DNA of 64,000 bases from NCBI GenBank assembly GCA_009360885.1, contig SPEL01000002.1, positions 186,001 to 250,000 of the forward strand. The letters are read 5' to 3'. The notes beneath the pieces were generated by a model. The model worked only from the letters and a program-made list of their open reading frames with translations. It made no database searches and had not been told where the DNA came from. The translations under genes were made by a program, and so were the position numbers. This document shows, piece by piece, positions 1-8,174 of this stretch. The first letter of the stretch is position 1, and every line of letters begins with the position of its first letter. The DNA is from Sphingobium sp. (GTDB taxonomy: Bacteria > Pseudomonadota > Alphaproteobacteria > Sphingomonadales > Sphingomonadaceae).

Positions 1-226
1 CGAGCAAGCCATTTTCAGTGCGGCTGATGCGGGGTAAGGCCTGCGCCATATCCTGCTCCATCAATGCAACAACGCGCAGCAAATCCCCTTGTTCTTCCAG
101 ACGTTGCTTCACCGCTCCCTGCGCCGATACGCTGTTACCGAGGAGTAAAACCCCCGCCGCCGCCAGCATCGAAAAGATCATAAGAGCGACCAATAACTCT
201 ATAAGAGTAAAGCCTTTTTCTTTCAT
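1..226 (-). CDS. gspJ: Type II secretion minor pseudopilin GspJ (partial, C-terminus off the left edge)
   Basis: About 75 N-terminal residues are visible. The protein opens MKEKGFTLIELLVALMIF, a textbook type IV pilin-like leader: a short basic leader of five residues ending in Gly, then Phe at +1, Glu at +5 and a hydrophobic helix. Prepilin peptidase (GspO/PilD) cuts after the Gly and methylates the Phe. GspJ is a minor pseudopilin that joins the GspI-J-K tip of the periplasmic pseudopilus. The ATG overlaps the gspI stop as ATGA, so translation is probably coupled. This leader is short and has no tandem repeats, unlike the three pseudopilins encoded upstream of it. The call as GspJ rests on operon position and the leader; the diagnostic C-terminal half is not in the window. 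Confidence 0.85.
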   Translation of the reverse strand, partial: MKEKGFTLIELLVALMIFSMLAAAGVLLLGNSVSAQGAVKQRLEEQGDLLRVVALMEQDMAQALPRISRTENGLL

Positions 227-804
227 GACGGATTTTCCCGCAGGAAAGAAAGGGCCGTGGCCGTAGCCTCATCCTTTGATCGGAGGCTCAGGTCTACCCG
301 CAGCAAACCGCCCTCTCCCGTGCGGCTGACCCGGCGCACCCAATGCCATGTGCGCCCGCCATTTTGCACCTCTCCCCTGCTTTCGCCGGGCGCCAATATA
401 TCGGGCGAGGTCTGTGCATCGACCATCAGATTATGGGCCGTGATGCGGGCCATTTGGCGGTCGTCCAAATCCGCCGCGCTGCGCACGGCAACGGCCTGAA
501 GCCGAATGAGCGCCAGTGCCGCAAGGCTGAATATCGCGAGGGCAACCAGCATTTCGAGTAACATGAAGCCCTGCCCAGCGGAACGCGCAGGAGACGTGAA
601 GCCCTGTTCGGAGGAGCGCGTAGGAGACGTGAAGCCCTGTTGGGCGGAATGCAAACGAGGAGTGAAGCCCTGCCCAGCGAAGCGTCGCCGCCAAATGAAG
701 CCCTGTTGGGCGATCCCTACAGAGGGCGTACAGCCCTTCTCTGGGATATGTCCGGCATGACGACGCCCATAAGAGGAGAAGAGCCGCACCACCCTAACCA
801 CCAA
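223..804 (-). CDS. gspI: Type II secretion minor pseudopilin GspI with a repeat-expanded leader
   Basis: A minor pseudopilin of the T2SS pseudopilus tip. The mature part starts at the last GF and runs FMLLEMLVALAIFSLAALAL, with Glu at +5, followed by about 110 residues typical of GspI. Before it lies an unusual leader of about 75-79 residues. The leader contains five tandem 11-residue units of the form GFTxxxRSAxQ; the first is degenerate and starts GCT. There is no ATG, GTG or TTG codon in frame within the repeats. Initiation must therefore lie upstream, at TTG 804 or one of the GTG codons at 801, 792 and 789, and the repeats are translated if the protein is made. The candidate starts overlap or abut the gspH stop codon, and gspJ follows with a 4-bp overlap. 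The exact start is uncertain; the function is clear from the helix and the operon order. Confidence 0.85.
   Translation of the reverse strand: MVVRVVRLFSSYGRRHAGHIPEKGCTPSVGIAQQGFIWRRRFAGQGFTPRLHSAQQGFTSPTRSSEQGFTSPARSAGQGFMLLEMLVALAIFSLAALALIRLQAVAVRSAADLDDRQMARITAHNLMVDAQTSPDILAPGESRGEVQNGGRTWHWVRRVSRTGEGGLLRVDLSLRSKDEATATALSFLRENPS
571..735 (-). repeat. 33-bp tandem repeat (5 units) in the GspI leader
   Basis: Five consecutive 33-bp units encode 11-residue repeats that all begin Gly-Phe/Cys-Thr/Ile and mostly end Ala-(Gly/Gln)-Gln. The last unit abuts the functional prepilin-peptidase site (Gly codon at 568-570). The period is exactly 33 bp, so changes in copy number keep the reading frame. 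The units differ from each other at several positions, and some variants match units in gspG. Confidence 0.9.
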
Positions 805-1450
805 CCTTCACCCGGCCCGCACCATCCAATGTAACAGCAACCTCCTCCCCATCCCGCCGCAGCACCAGACGCGCCGCTTCCCCCGGCAAGCCCATGCTGT
901 CAAAACGAATGACCACACGCCCCGATGACGGCGCATCGGATTTTTCGGTTTTCTGCGTCGTATCCGTTCCGCCTGTGGCCTTTTTCACGTCAAGGAACGC
1001 CCGCGTTCCATGGCTCCAATCGACCGCCCGAAAAGGGCCATTATCCATCGCCGTCCACTGGCCTTTATCCTGCTGTTCAAACCCATAAGCAGTCGGAGAC
1101 ACCCAGAAGGCAACAGGCCGCGCACGGATGATTGCATGATCCCGCGCAGCCGCCACACGCATGGCAAAGCCATCGGCATCATCCACCAGCCGACCGCGAG
1201 GATCTGGCATCATCAACAGCACCGCCGCCGATGCGAAACCGATAATGGCGATAACAACCATGAGTTCGACAAGCGTGAAGCCGTTTTCGGTGGAACGCCG
1301 AGCATAAGTGAAGCCCTGCCCGGCGGAACGCCGAGCATAAGTGAAGCCCTGCCCGGCGGAACGCGTCAAAGACGGGAAGCCCCGCCCCCCACATTTCCGC
1401 ATAAGCATAAGGCGGGGGAAGCAGCCTCTATCCATATGTTCCGCCCGCAC
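794..1450 (-). CDS. gspH: Type II secretion pseudopilin GspH with a repeat-expanded leader
   Basis: A pseudopilin of the GspH type. The mature helix begins FTLVELMVVIAIIGFASA with Glu at +5. A globular domain of about 160 residues follows and ends near GRVKVGG, resembling the GspH domain (ARDHAIIRARPVAFWV region). The leader is about 57 residues from the GTG at 1450, or 52 from the ATG at 1435, which has GGGCGG upstream; usual leaders have 5-10 residues. It holds three 11-residue repeats, two of them nearly identical (GFTYARRSAGQ, GFTYARRSTEN). Start codons further inside the leader (the ATGs of the MLMRK segment, near 1408 and 1402) cannot be excluded, but they would still include every repeat. 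The gene lies 14 bp downstream of gspG and its TAG stop falls inside the gspI start region. Confidence 0.87.
   Translation of the reverse strand: MRAEHMDRGCFPRLMLMRKCGGRGFPSLTRSAGQGFTYARRSAGQGFTYARRSTENGFTLVELMVVIAIIGFASAAVLLMMPDPRGRLVDDADGFAMRVAAARDHAIIRARPVAFWVSPTAYGFEQQDKGQWTAMDNGPFRAVDWSHGTRAFLDVKKATGGTDTTQKTEKSDAPSSGRVVIRFDSMGLPGEAARLVLRRDGEEVAVTLDGAGRVKVGG
1283..1381 (-). repeat. 33-bp tandem repeat (3 units) in the GspH leader
   Basis: Three 33-bp units encode GFPSLTRSAGQ, GFTYARRSAGQ and GFTYARRSTEN and run directly into the functional Gly-Phe site (Gly codon at 1280-1282). Neighbouring units are nearly identical at the DNA level, third codon positions included, which indicates a recent duplication. 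Confidence 0.9.
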
Positions 1451-1464
1451 GGCCCATCACCCTA

Positions 1465-2061
1465 TTAAAGATCGCCGGAGTAAATATCCGCATTGTCATC
1501 TGTTCCGCCCGGCTGACCATCAGCGCCGAGAGAATAGATATCAAATGCGCCCTTCTGGCCCGGCACCTTATAGTGATAAGCACGGCCCCATGGATCATCC
1601 GGCAATTTCTTAACATAACCGCCACGACGGTAGCGTTCCGGCTGGGCAAGGCCGACAGGTGCGCTGATGAGTGCCTGAAGCCCCTGATTTTGATCGGGAT
1701 AGCTGAAAGTATCGAGGCGATATTGCTCCAGCGCCTGCTCTATGACCGCGATATCGGCCTTAGCCTTTTCCTTGCGGGCGGTATCGGTAGCGGGAATGAC
1801 ATTGACGGCCACGATCGTCGCCAGCAGGCCGATGATGACGATAACCACCATCAGTTCGACAAGCGTGAAGCCGTTTTCGGCGGAACGCCGCACAGACGTA
1901 AAGCCCTGTTGGGCGGAACGCAAACGAGGAATGAAGCCCTGTTGGGCGGAACACCGCACAGACGTGAAGCCGTTTTCGGCGGAACGCCTGCGCGCCAACA
2001 TATGGCGCCGCGTGCCACGCCGCAGCGCCCCCACCCTCCATTTTATGCGGGAATAGTTCAT
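1465..2061 (-). CDS. gspG: Type II secretion major pseudopilin GspG with a repeat-expanded leader
   Basis: The major pseudopilin, which polymerises into the periplasmic pseudopilus that drives secretion. The mature protein starts FTLVELMVVIVIIGLLATIV. It continues with the hallmark GspG features: a KAKADIAVIEQALEQYRLD helix, YPDQNQGLQAL, the DPWGRAYHY loop, and the calcium-site region SLGADGQPGGTDDNADI. The mature length of about 134 residues is normal. The leader from the ATG at 2061 is 64 residues, and that start has a good Shine-Dalgarno (GGGAG, 7-nt spacing). It contains three full 11-residue repeats and a partial copy (RRRSAEN) before them. A GTG in the last repeat could give a conventional leader of about seven residues, but it has no equally good ribosome site. 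The gene follows gspF by 11 bp. Confidence 0.93.
   Translation of the reverse strand: MNYSRIKWRVGALRRGTRRHMLARRRSAENGFTSVRCSAQQGFIPRLRSAQQGFTSVRRSAENGFTLVELMVVIVIIGLLATIVAVNVIPATDTARKEKAKADIAVIEQALEQYRLDTFSYPDQNQGLQALISAPVGLAQPERYRRGGYVKKLPDDPWGRAYHYKVPGQKGAFDIYSLGADGQPGGTDDNADIYSGDL
1873..1971 (-). repeat. 33-bp tandem repeat (3 units plus a partial) in the GspG leader
   Basis: The three units encode GFTSVRCSAQQ, GFIPRLRSAQQ and GFTSVRRSAEN and end at the functional Gly (codon 1870-1872). A partial copy encoding RRRSAEN precedes them. The DNA of the middle unit closely resembles a unit in the gspI array. Confidence 0.9.
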
Positions 2062-2072
2062 AGTCTTTCTCC

Positions 2073-3302
2073 CTACAGCCCTGACAGGCTTTGCAGTTGC
2101 AGGATCGGCAGCAGGATCGACAAGATAATCACCGCCACAATCCCACCCATCAATATGATGATAATCGGCTCCAGCAGCGCCAGAGCCGTCGACGTGAATG
2201 TATCAAATTCCTGTTCCAGATAATCGGCGGCGCGTTCCAGCATCTCATCCAACCGACCAGCACTTTCCCCGCTGGCCACCAGATAAATGAGCAATGGCGG
2301 GAATACGCCGGACCGCCGCAGCGCCGCAGACAGGCCGCCGCCGCCGCGAATGGCCTCCACCACATCCAATGTCGCGCCGCGCAGCACACGGTTATGGATC
2401 GTCTGGCCTGTTAGTGCGAGACCATCCATTAACGGCAGACGGCTCGCCACCATGGTCGATAATGTGCGGGCAAGGCGCGCAGCGTGCAAATCACGAATGA
2501 GCCGACCAATAACCGGCAGGCGCAGCAGCATCGCGTCGAAACGCAAACGTGGCCCCTCATAGCGTAACAGCCACAGAAAAGCGGCAACCAGCCCCACCAG
2601 CACCAACGCCATCAGCCAGCCCCAATGCGCCAGAGCATCGGAAATGCCGATAACGATACGGGTGAGCAGCGGCATTTTCTGCCCCACCGTATCAAATTGC
2701 TCCACCACCTTGGGGACAACAAACACCATCAGGGCAATGACCACAAACACCGCAAACACCGCCAGCACCGACGGATACGCAATGGCCGTGATGATTTTAG
2801 ACCGAATTGCCGCCTGCCGTTCCAGCAAACGGGAAAGCCGTTCCAATATAACCGGTAAGCTGCCTGAATTTTCGCCCGCCGCGACCATCGCCCGGTAAAG
2901 CGACGGGAAGCTGCCCGGTTCCACCGCCATGGCATCCGCCAGGCGCCTCCCTTCCAGCACACCCATATGGATGGCGGAGATGATGGATCGCACATGCTCC
3001 ACCTCGCTCTGGCGCGATATAGTGCGCAAGGCTTCTTCCAGCGGACTGACCTGCGACAATGTCGAAAGCTGGCGGGTGAAGAGCGTCAATTCCTTATGCG
3101 ACAGCTTCTTTCGCCGGGAAAAGAGCGCAGGCCGCGCCGCGCCATCCACCGCTTTTTCCGCGGCCTTGCCCGGTTCCAGCCTCAGCAGATAATAGCCCTT
3201 ACCCTCCAGCTTCGCCCGCGCCTGTTCCATCGTGTCGGCCCGCAGCCGACCCGATTTCTCATTCCCATCAGGTTCAACAGCCAGGTAGCGAAAATCAGGC
3301 AT
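2073..3302 (-). CDS. gspF: Type II secretion inner-membrane platform protein GspF
   Basis: The polytopic platform protein around which the GspE ATPase and the pseudopilus are assembled. At 409 residues it has the usual family length. It starts with the GspF-type N-terminus (FRYLAVEPDGNEKSGRL) and contains two T2SSF domains of about 120 residues. Each has the LxxxLSTxxxVxPL-like region or its C-terminal counterpart (TLSTMVASRLPLMDGLALT). There are three membrane segments, near residues 165-195 and 215-245 and at the C-terminus (IIIILMGGIVAVIILSILLP). The start overlaps the end of gspE by 8 bp, so coupling is likely. Confidence 0.96.
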   Translation of the reverse strand: MPDFRYLAVEPDGNEKSGRLRADTMEQARAKLEGKGYYLLRLEPGKAAEKAVDGAARPALFSRRKKLSHKELTLFTRQLSTLSQVSPLEEALRTISRQSEVEHVRSIISAIHMGVLEGRRLADAMAVEPGSFPSLYRAMVAAGENSGSLPVILERLSRLLERQAAIRSKIITAIAYPSVLAVFAVFVVIALMVFVVPKVVEQFDTVGQKMPLLTRIVIGISDALAHWGWLMALVLVGLVAAFLWLLRYEGPRLRFDAMLLRLPVIGRLIRDLHAARLARTLSTMVASRLPLMDGLALTGQTIHNRVLRGATLDVVEAIRGGGGLSAALRRSGVFPPLLIYLVASGESAGRLDEMLERAADYLEQEFDTFTSTALALLEPIIIILMGGIVAVIILSILLPILQLQSLSGL

Positions 3303-4905
3303 CCTGCTCTTCCCGGCGGGAAATACGAATGGCCTCTTCCGCAGATGTTTCCCCTGCGCAAACCAAACCCCGCGCCGCAGACCCCAAATTGGGCGTCGTT
3401 AAAAAAGCATGGCGCGCTATCAGCGTTTCATCACAATTTTCATTGATGAGCCGGCGGATGGTGTCATCAATGCGGATACACTCAAACACACCGATGCGCC
3501 CCTTATAGCCGCTGTGGTTGCATTCACCGCACCCTTCGGCATGATAAATCACGGTGCCTGCATCCAGCCCCAGCAACGCACAGGCCGATTTATCTGCCTG
3601 CATCGGTGTGCGGCAATGCGGGCAAAGCCGCCGCACCAGCCTTTGAGCAATGACCGCGCGCAAGGTGGAGGCAAGGAGAAACGGCTCAATCTTCATATCG
3701 CGCAGGCGGGTAATCGCGCCAATGGCGTCATTGGTATGAACGGTCGAGAGGACGAGGTGCCCGGTCAAAGACGCCTGCACAGCTATATCGGCGGTTTCAC
3801 GGTCACGAATTTCGCCGATCATCACCACGTCCGGGTCTTGCCGTAATATAGCGCGCAGTCCGGCAGCGAAGCTGAGGCCCACCTTGGGGTTCACCTGCGT
3901 CTGCCCTACCCCGTCCATCGCATATTCAACCGGGTCTTCGACGGTCAAAATATTGCGGCTGCCATCATTCAGTTCCCGCAAACCCGCATAAAGGGTGGTG
4001 GTTTTCCCCGAACCCGTTGGGCCAGTCACGAGGATGATGCCATTAGGTTCATGCAGAGCATCTCGGAATATCCGGTCTGCATTGCCGCTCATCCCCAATA
4101 CGTCGAGTGAAATGCCCGCCTTTTCCTTGTCGAGGATACGCAGCACCACCCGCTCCCCCGCCCGGCTGGGAAGCGTCGAAACACGCACATCGAGCAGCTT
4201 TCCGCCAAGGGTGAGGCCAATGCGGCCATCCTGCGGCACGCGGCGTTCGGCAATGTCGAGCCGCGCCATCACCTTGATACGGCTGACGAGAACAGGCGCG
4301 ACATGGGGCGGCATCCGTAATGTTTCACGCAGCACGCCATCTATACGCATCCGCACAACAAGGCCGGTTTCATAGGGTTCAATATGAATATCCGACACCC
4401 CCTGCCGCGCAGCCTCGGCGATGATGCCGTTGATGAGGCGAATGGCGGGCGCGTCGTCGGCGCTATCGAGCAAATCCTCCGCCGTGGGAATATCGCCAGC
4501 GATGAAATCCAGCTCATCCCCATCCATCGCCATGGAACCGGCCATCGCCGCCGCGCTGCCCTCCACCGCATAATGATCGGACAACAGCCGATCAAAAGCA
4601 CCGGCATCGACAAATTCCACATCGAAACTATCCGCGAGGTAACGGCGCACCTCCAGCAAAGTCGCAACATCCCCCCCTTCGCGGCAGGCAATGCGAAGGC
4701 GACCCGTTTCAGCAGGCTCCATCATCACCACGCCATTTTGGCGCGCAAAAACATAAGGAATATCAAGCGCCCGCATAGGCGGATAGGGAGGGATCGGCGC
4801 AGCCCCTGCGTCCTCTATTATTCCCCCCGGCACAGGCATTGGGCTATTCGCCTGCCCCTGTATGATCGCCGGATGCGATAAGGGAATACCGTCTTTTTCC
4901 ATCAT
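3295..4905 (-). CDS. gspE: Type II secretion ATPase GspE
   Basis: The cytoplasmic hexameric ATPase that powers pseudopilus assembly. It has 536 residues. Walker A GPTGSGKT is at about 295-302, the Asp box is near 322 (TVEDPVEY), Walker B is near 357-367 (DPDVVMIGEIRD) and the His box is near 391 (STVHTND). A four-cysteine zinc motif lies at residues 428, 431, 459 and 462 (CPHC...CGEC). The N-terminal domain (residues 40-130) is a divergent MshEN/GspE-N region. The start ATG overlaps the gspD stop (ATGA); a second ATG follows immediately. All catalytic motifs are intact. Confidence 0.97.
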   Translation of the reverse strand: MMEKDGIPLSHPAIIQGQANSPMPVPGGIIEDAGAAPIPPYPPMRALDIPYVFARQNGVVMMEPAETGRLRIACREGGDVATLLEVRRYLADSFDVEFVDAGAFDRLLSDHYAVEGSAAAMAGSMAMDGDELDFIAGDIPTAEDLLDSADDAPAIRLINGIIAEAARQGVSDIHIEPYETGLVVRMRIDGVLRETLRMPPHVAPVLVSRIKVMARLDIAERRVPQDGRIGLTLGGKLLDVRVSTLPSRAGERVVLRILDKEKAGISLDVLGMSGNADRIFRDALHEPNGIILVTGPTGSGKTTTLYAGLRELNDGSRNILTVEDPVEYAMDGVGQTQVNPKVGLSFAAGLRAILRQDPDVVMIGEIRDRETADIAVQASLTGHLVLSTVHTNDAIGAITRLRDMKIEPFLLASTLRAVIAQRLVRRLCPHCRTPMQADKSACALLGLDAGTVIYHAEGCGECNHSGYKGRIGVFECIRIDDTIRRLINENCDETLIARHAFLTTPNLGSAARGLVCAGETSAEEAIRISRREEQDA

Positions 4906-7097
4906 CGGGCGGCTCCACTAGGGGGAAGGTCAACGGGGCGAACCACTGTGCTACTTTCGCGCACCTGCAGGGTTTCAATGCCGCCTTGCACCACCTCATC
5001 GCCCTGCTGCGGAGTGGCCTCTGTACCGGGGGGGAGCGCGCCCATATAATCCCGCACCAGCTCATCCAGCGCCGGTTCAATATCCGGATTACGCAATTGC
5101 TGACGCCCGCGGATATAGCCATAACGCTGGGCAGTCATGCGCGCGGCGTCCTCCCGGCTGCGCAATATTGTAGGCCGGATGAACACCATCAGATTGGTTT
5201 TGCTGCGGCTACGGCTGCGCGATTTAAACAGTTCGCCAATGCCAGGAATATCGGACAACAGCGGGATACGCTCTATCGTCTTGCGCTCATTATCGTCCAG
5301 CAACCCACCCAGCGCGAGGATTTCGCCATCATCAACGGTGACGGTGGTTTCAATCTCGCGCTTGTTGATGATGAGGTCACTGCTGTTATTGGAAACCGGC
5401 CCGGCGATGCTGGACACTTCCTGACGCAGGAACAGCTTGATCGCACCACCTGCGTTAATCTGTGGCTTCACCTCTAACTGAACACCAACATTTTGGCGCT
5501 GAACCGTGCGGAACTGATTATCAAAATTCTGGCTGAGTGCCTCACCGGTTGTCACCGGCACCTCCTGCCCCACCAATATCGACGCCTTTTGGTTATCCAG
5601 CGTCATGATGGAGGGGGTGGAAAGGACGTTACTATCGGAATCAGACTTTACCGCATTGATGATCGCCCCGAAAAAGCCGTTGCGACCCATTTGCGTCGCG
5701 ATACCACCAATGCCGCCAGTGGACCCCAACAGAGCATCTGCCGCCGCCTGTTGCAAGGTAGTTGCAAGGCTGCTGTTTTCGGTATTTTCTGTGGTTGTTG
5801 TGGTGCCGTCAGCAGCCACCACCGTGGTCTTGCTCGTCCCCAATTTGGTAGAGGCGTAAGCGCCGCCGAGCGTTAATATATTGGGCTGCGCATTGCTATA
5901 ATTGGTCGCGGCAAAGCCGGTTTTGGTGCTGCCAAGCAGGAATTGGACGCCCAGCTTTTTGGCCGCATTATCGCTGATTTCAACGATGATGGCCTCCACC
6001 AAAACCTGTTCGCGCCTTGTATCAATCTGGCGGATGGTTTCACCGATCATCCGCTGCACATCATTATTCGCGGCAACGATGATGGCATTCGCACCTTCAT
6101 AGCGGGTGACGATGGCCGGACCACGTGTGGATATGCCATTGCCGCTTGCCTGCGCCATTGGCGCGGCGGCGGCAGGCGGCGGCGCGGAGGATGCTGCGCC
6201 CCCCGATGCAGATGCACCGCCCAGTACCGGGGAAGAGCTGGACGCGCTCTGCCCCAATAATTGCTGCAACACCGGCATCAGCTTTTCCGCATCGGCATGT
6301 TCCAGCCAGTAAACGCGAATTTCCGTGCCACTCGCGGCCTGCTTATCGAGGTCCCGCGCCATTTGCGCGAGGCGGGCAACCGCGCCGGGCTGGCCACGCA
6401 TTACCACGCTATTGCTGGCGTCGATTGCAACGACATTGGCGGCGGCAACACTCCCTTCGCCTCCACCCGCCATCAGCGCCTGAAGCGAGGTAGCGACTTC
6501 CCGCGCCCCCGCATTTTTGAGGGAAACCATCTCCGTGGCGGCGCTATCCCGATCGATCTGGCCCAATATCTGGCGAATGCGGGCGACATTATCGGCATAA
6601 TCAACCACGACCACGCTGTTCCCCGCCTTATTCGCGGTAACAGAGCCATCCTTGCTAACCAACGGGCGCAGCGTTTCCAACGCGGAGGCCGCATCGGTTG
6701 AACGCAGGCGGAAAATCTCCGTCACGAACTGGTTGCGATTGGTGGCGCGCCCAACCGTGCTGGGCTGGCTCGCTGCGCCATCGGCGGGCTGCACGCGGTA
6801 CGCACCACCCGGCGCGGGCACAGCGATCAGACCATTGGCCCGCAGCGTCGAAAGGAATATCTCAAAATATTCCGACCGGGAAAGGGGCCGGTCGGTCACC
6901 ACAGACACCTTGCCCTGCACCCGATTATCAATGATGAAGGTGCGCCCCGTCACCCGCGCTGCATCCTGAATGAAGGCGCGAATATCTGCGTCACGTACAT
7001 TCAATGTCTGCTGGGCTATCGCAGGGGCTATCATCACCGGCGCACAGCACAGGGCCAAGGCAGTAGAGAGGCCAAGCAGGCTTTTCATCATCATCAC
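4902..7097 (-). CDS. gspD: Type II secretion outer-membrane secretin GspD
   Basis: The gated outer-membrane channel of the T2SS. It has 731 residues. A Sec signal peptide ends near residue 28 (APAIA|QQ). It is followed by an N0 domain (TLNVRDADIRAFIQDAARV), N1-N3 repeats (for example residues 130-345, with a Ser/Ala/Gly-rich insert in N3) and the secretin core. The core contains VPVTTGEALSQNFDNQF and ends in FIRPTILRSREDAARMT. The tail includes an S-domain-like segment after residue 660. Four ATG codons in a row start the gene and overlap the gspC stop, so the precise initiator is ambiguous. No pilotin gene is seen nearby. Confidence 0.97.
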   Translation of the reverse strand: MMMMKSLLGLSTALALCCAPVMIAPAIAQQTLNVRDADIRAFIQDAARVTGRTFIIDNRVQGKVSVVTDRPLSRSEYFEIFLSTLRANGLIAVPAPGGAYRVQPADGAASQPSTVGRATNRNQFVTEIFRLRSTDAASALETLRPLVSKDGSVTANKAGNSVVVVDYADNVARIRQILGQIDRDSAATEMVSLKNAGAREVATSLQALMAGGGEGSVAAANVVAIDASNSVVMRGQPGAVARLAQMARDLDKQAASGTEIRVYWLEHADAEKLMPVLQQLLGQSASSSSPVLGGASASGGAASSAPPPAAAAPMAQASGNGISTRGPAIVTRYEGANAIIVAANNDVQRMIGETIRQIDTRREQVLVEAIIVEISDNAAKKLGVQFLLGSTKTGFAATNYSNAQPNILTLGGAYASTKLGTSKTTVVAADGTTTTTENTENSSLATTLQQAAADALLGSTGGIGGIATQMGRNGFFGAIINAVKSDSDSNVLSTPSIMTLDNQKASILVGQEVPVTTGEALSQNFDNQFRTVQRQNVGVQLEVKPQINAGGAIKLFLRQEVSSIAGPVSNNSSDLIINKREIETTVTVDDGEILALGGLLDDNERKTIERIPLLSDIPGIGELFKSRSRSRSKTNLMVFIRPTILRSREDAARMTAQRYGYIRGRQQLRNPDIEPALDELVRDYMGALPPGTEATPQQGDEVVQGGIETLQVRESSTVVRPVDLPPSGAAR

Positions 7098-7975
7098 TGA
7101 ACCATTATTGCTAAGGGGACGATCTGCGCCCCGCGTTCAACCATCACGCTGATGCGTGCGCCCGGTACAATTGCCTGCTGCACCCCGGCCAGATCACTGG
7201 CGGAAGATATGGGGCGTCCGTTTATCTGGGTAATTACATCGCCTGCGCGAAAACCGGCAGCGTCGAAGCCCGCACCTTTGCGCGCAACGACGATGCCAGT
7301 CAGGCGGCCACCGCTCATCCGCGGGCCGAAACCGATAGAGGATTTAAGCGCCTCCGCGCTATTGTCTGCCGCTACAGCAGAGGCCGCCCCCGGCCCGTTG
7401 CCACTCCCGTCGTCTGCCGGCATAGTGGCTGGCGTAGACGCCGCAACTGGTTCTACCGGGCCAGACTGGTCGAGAAAAATGCTTTCTTCCGCGCCATTAT
7501 GGGTAATCACAACATGATCGAACGACACGGATTTCAGCATCACGCCGGGGGCAATTTCATCCCCCACGGCATAGCTGTTTTGCACTTCATCGCTGCCCGC
7601 GATGATGGCGGACCCAAGGCCAGAGCCTTCGTTAATACGCACGCCATATAATTTTAGCGCCAGCGAGGTAATATTTTGTGGGCCAGTCGCTCCATCAGCC
7701 GAGGGATAGAAAAGATCATAACCGCCCAATAGCTGAGACCGGGTCGAGGCATCGGCAATAACCGCTTGCTTTCCCTGCCACTGCCCGAAAGGCCCCACCG
7801 GCGTCACCACCAGCCACAACAAAGCGACCAGTTGCACCAGCATCAGTGCGATTAATGCATATTCCAGCAATTGCGGCCAGCGCGGCTGAACATCGGAACG
7901 CCCCCCGATTCGCCCTCTCCACCGGGGCAATGCCATCCATCTGTTTAACCGCGCCATATTTCCCTTGCTGAGCAT
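7094..7975 (-). CDS. gspC: Type II secretion protein GspC (inner-membrane clamp with PDZ domain)
   Basis: The first gene of the gsp operon. GspC links the inner-membrane platform to the secretin N0 domain. A basic cytoplasmic N-terminus is followed by one membrane helix (ALIALMLVQLVALLWLVV, about residues 41-58) and the periplasmic HR domain (LYGVRINEGSGLGSAIIAG, then YAVGDEIAPGVMLKSV). A proline/alanine-rich linker leads to a C-terminal PDZ domain (GIVVARKGAGFDAAGFRAGDVITQINGRPI). It has 293 residues. An alternative ATG at 7957 has AAGGGA upstream and may be the real start. Confidence 0.93.
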   Translation of the reverse strand: MLSKGNMARLNRWMALPRWRGRIGGRSDVQPRWPQLLEYALIALMLVQLVALLWLVVTPVGPFGQWQGKQAVIADASTRSQLLGGYDLFYPSADGATGPQNITSLALKLYGVRINEGSGLGSAIIAGSDEVQNSYAVGDEIAPGVMLKSVSFDHVVITHNGAEESIFLDQSGPVEPVAASTPATMPADDGSGNGPGAASAVAADNSAEALKSSIGFGPRMSGGRLTGIVVARKGAGFDAAGFRAGDVITQINGRPISSASDLAGVQQAIVPGARISVMVERGAQIVPLAIMVQ

Positions 7976-8174
7976 TATCTCCGCACAAATGGCGTAGGCT
8001 CCATTCGTTTTGGAAATGCTCCAGCACGCGCTAGGACTGTAATATTACTGTTGGATGATATTTTTATGACGGAAATATTTCATCCCATCACCCTATGCGG
8101 AAAAGACACATATTTTCATGGAAAGCCTGTAACGGGAAACAGAGCAAGCGCTCAACATCCCTCCTTCCGGCCCA

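Noticed and set aside
506-2056. Repetitive Cys/Pro/Glu-rich frames on the + strand (KPCxAER repeats) opposite gspG-gspI
   Set aside because: They are the antisense reading of the 33-bp repeats. The sense frames belong to conserved pseudopilins, so the + strand readings are by-products.
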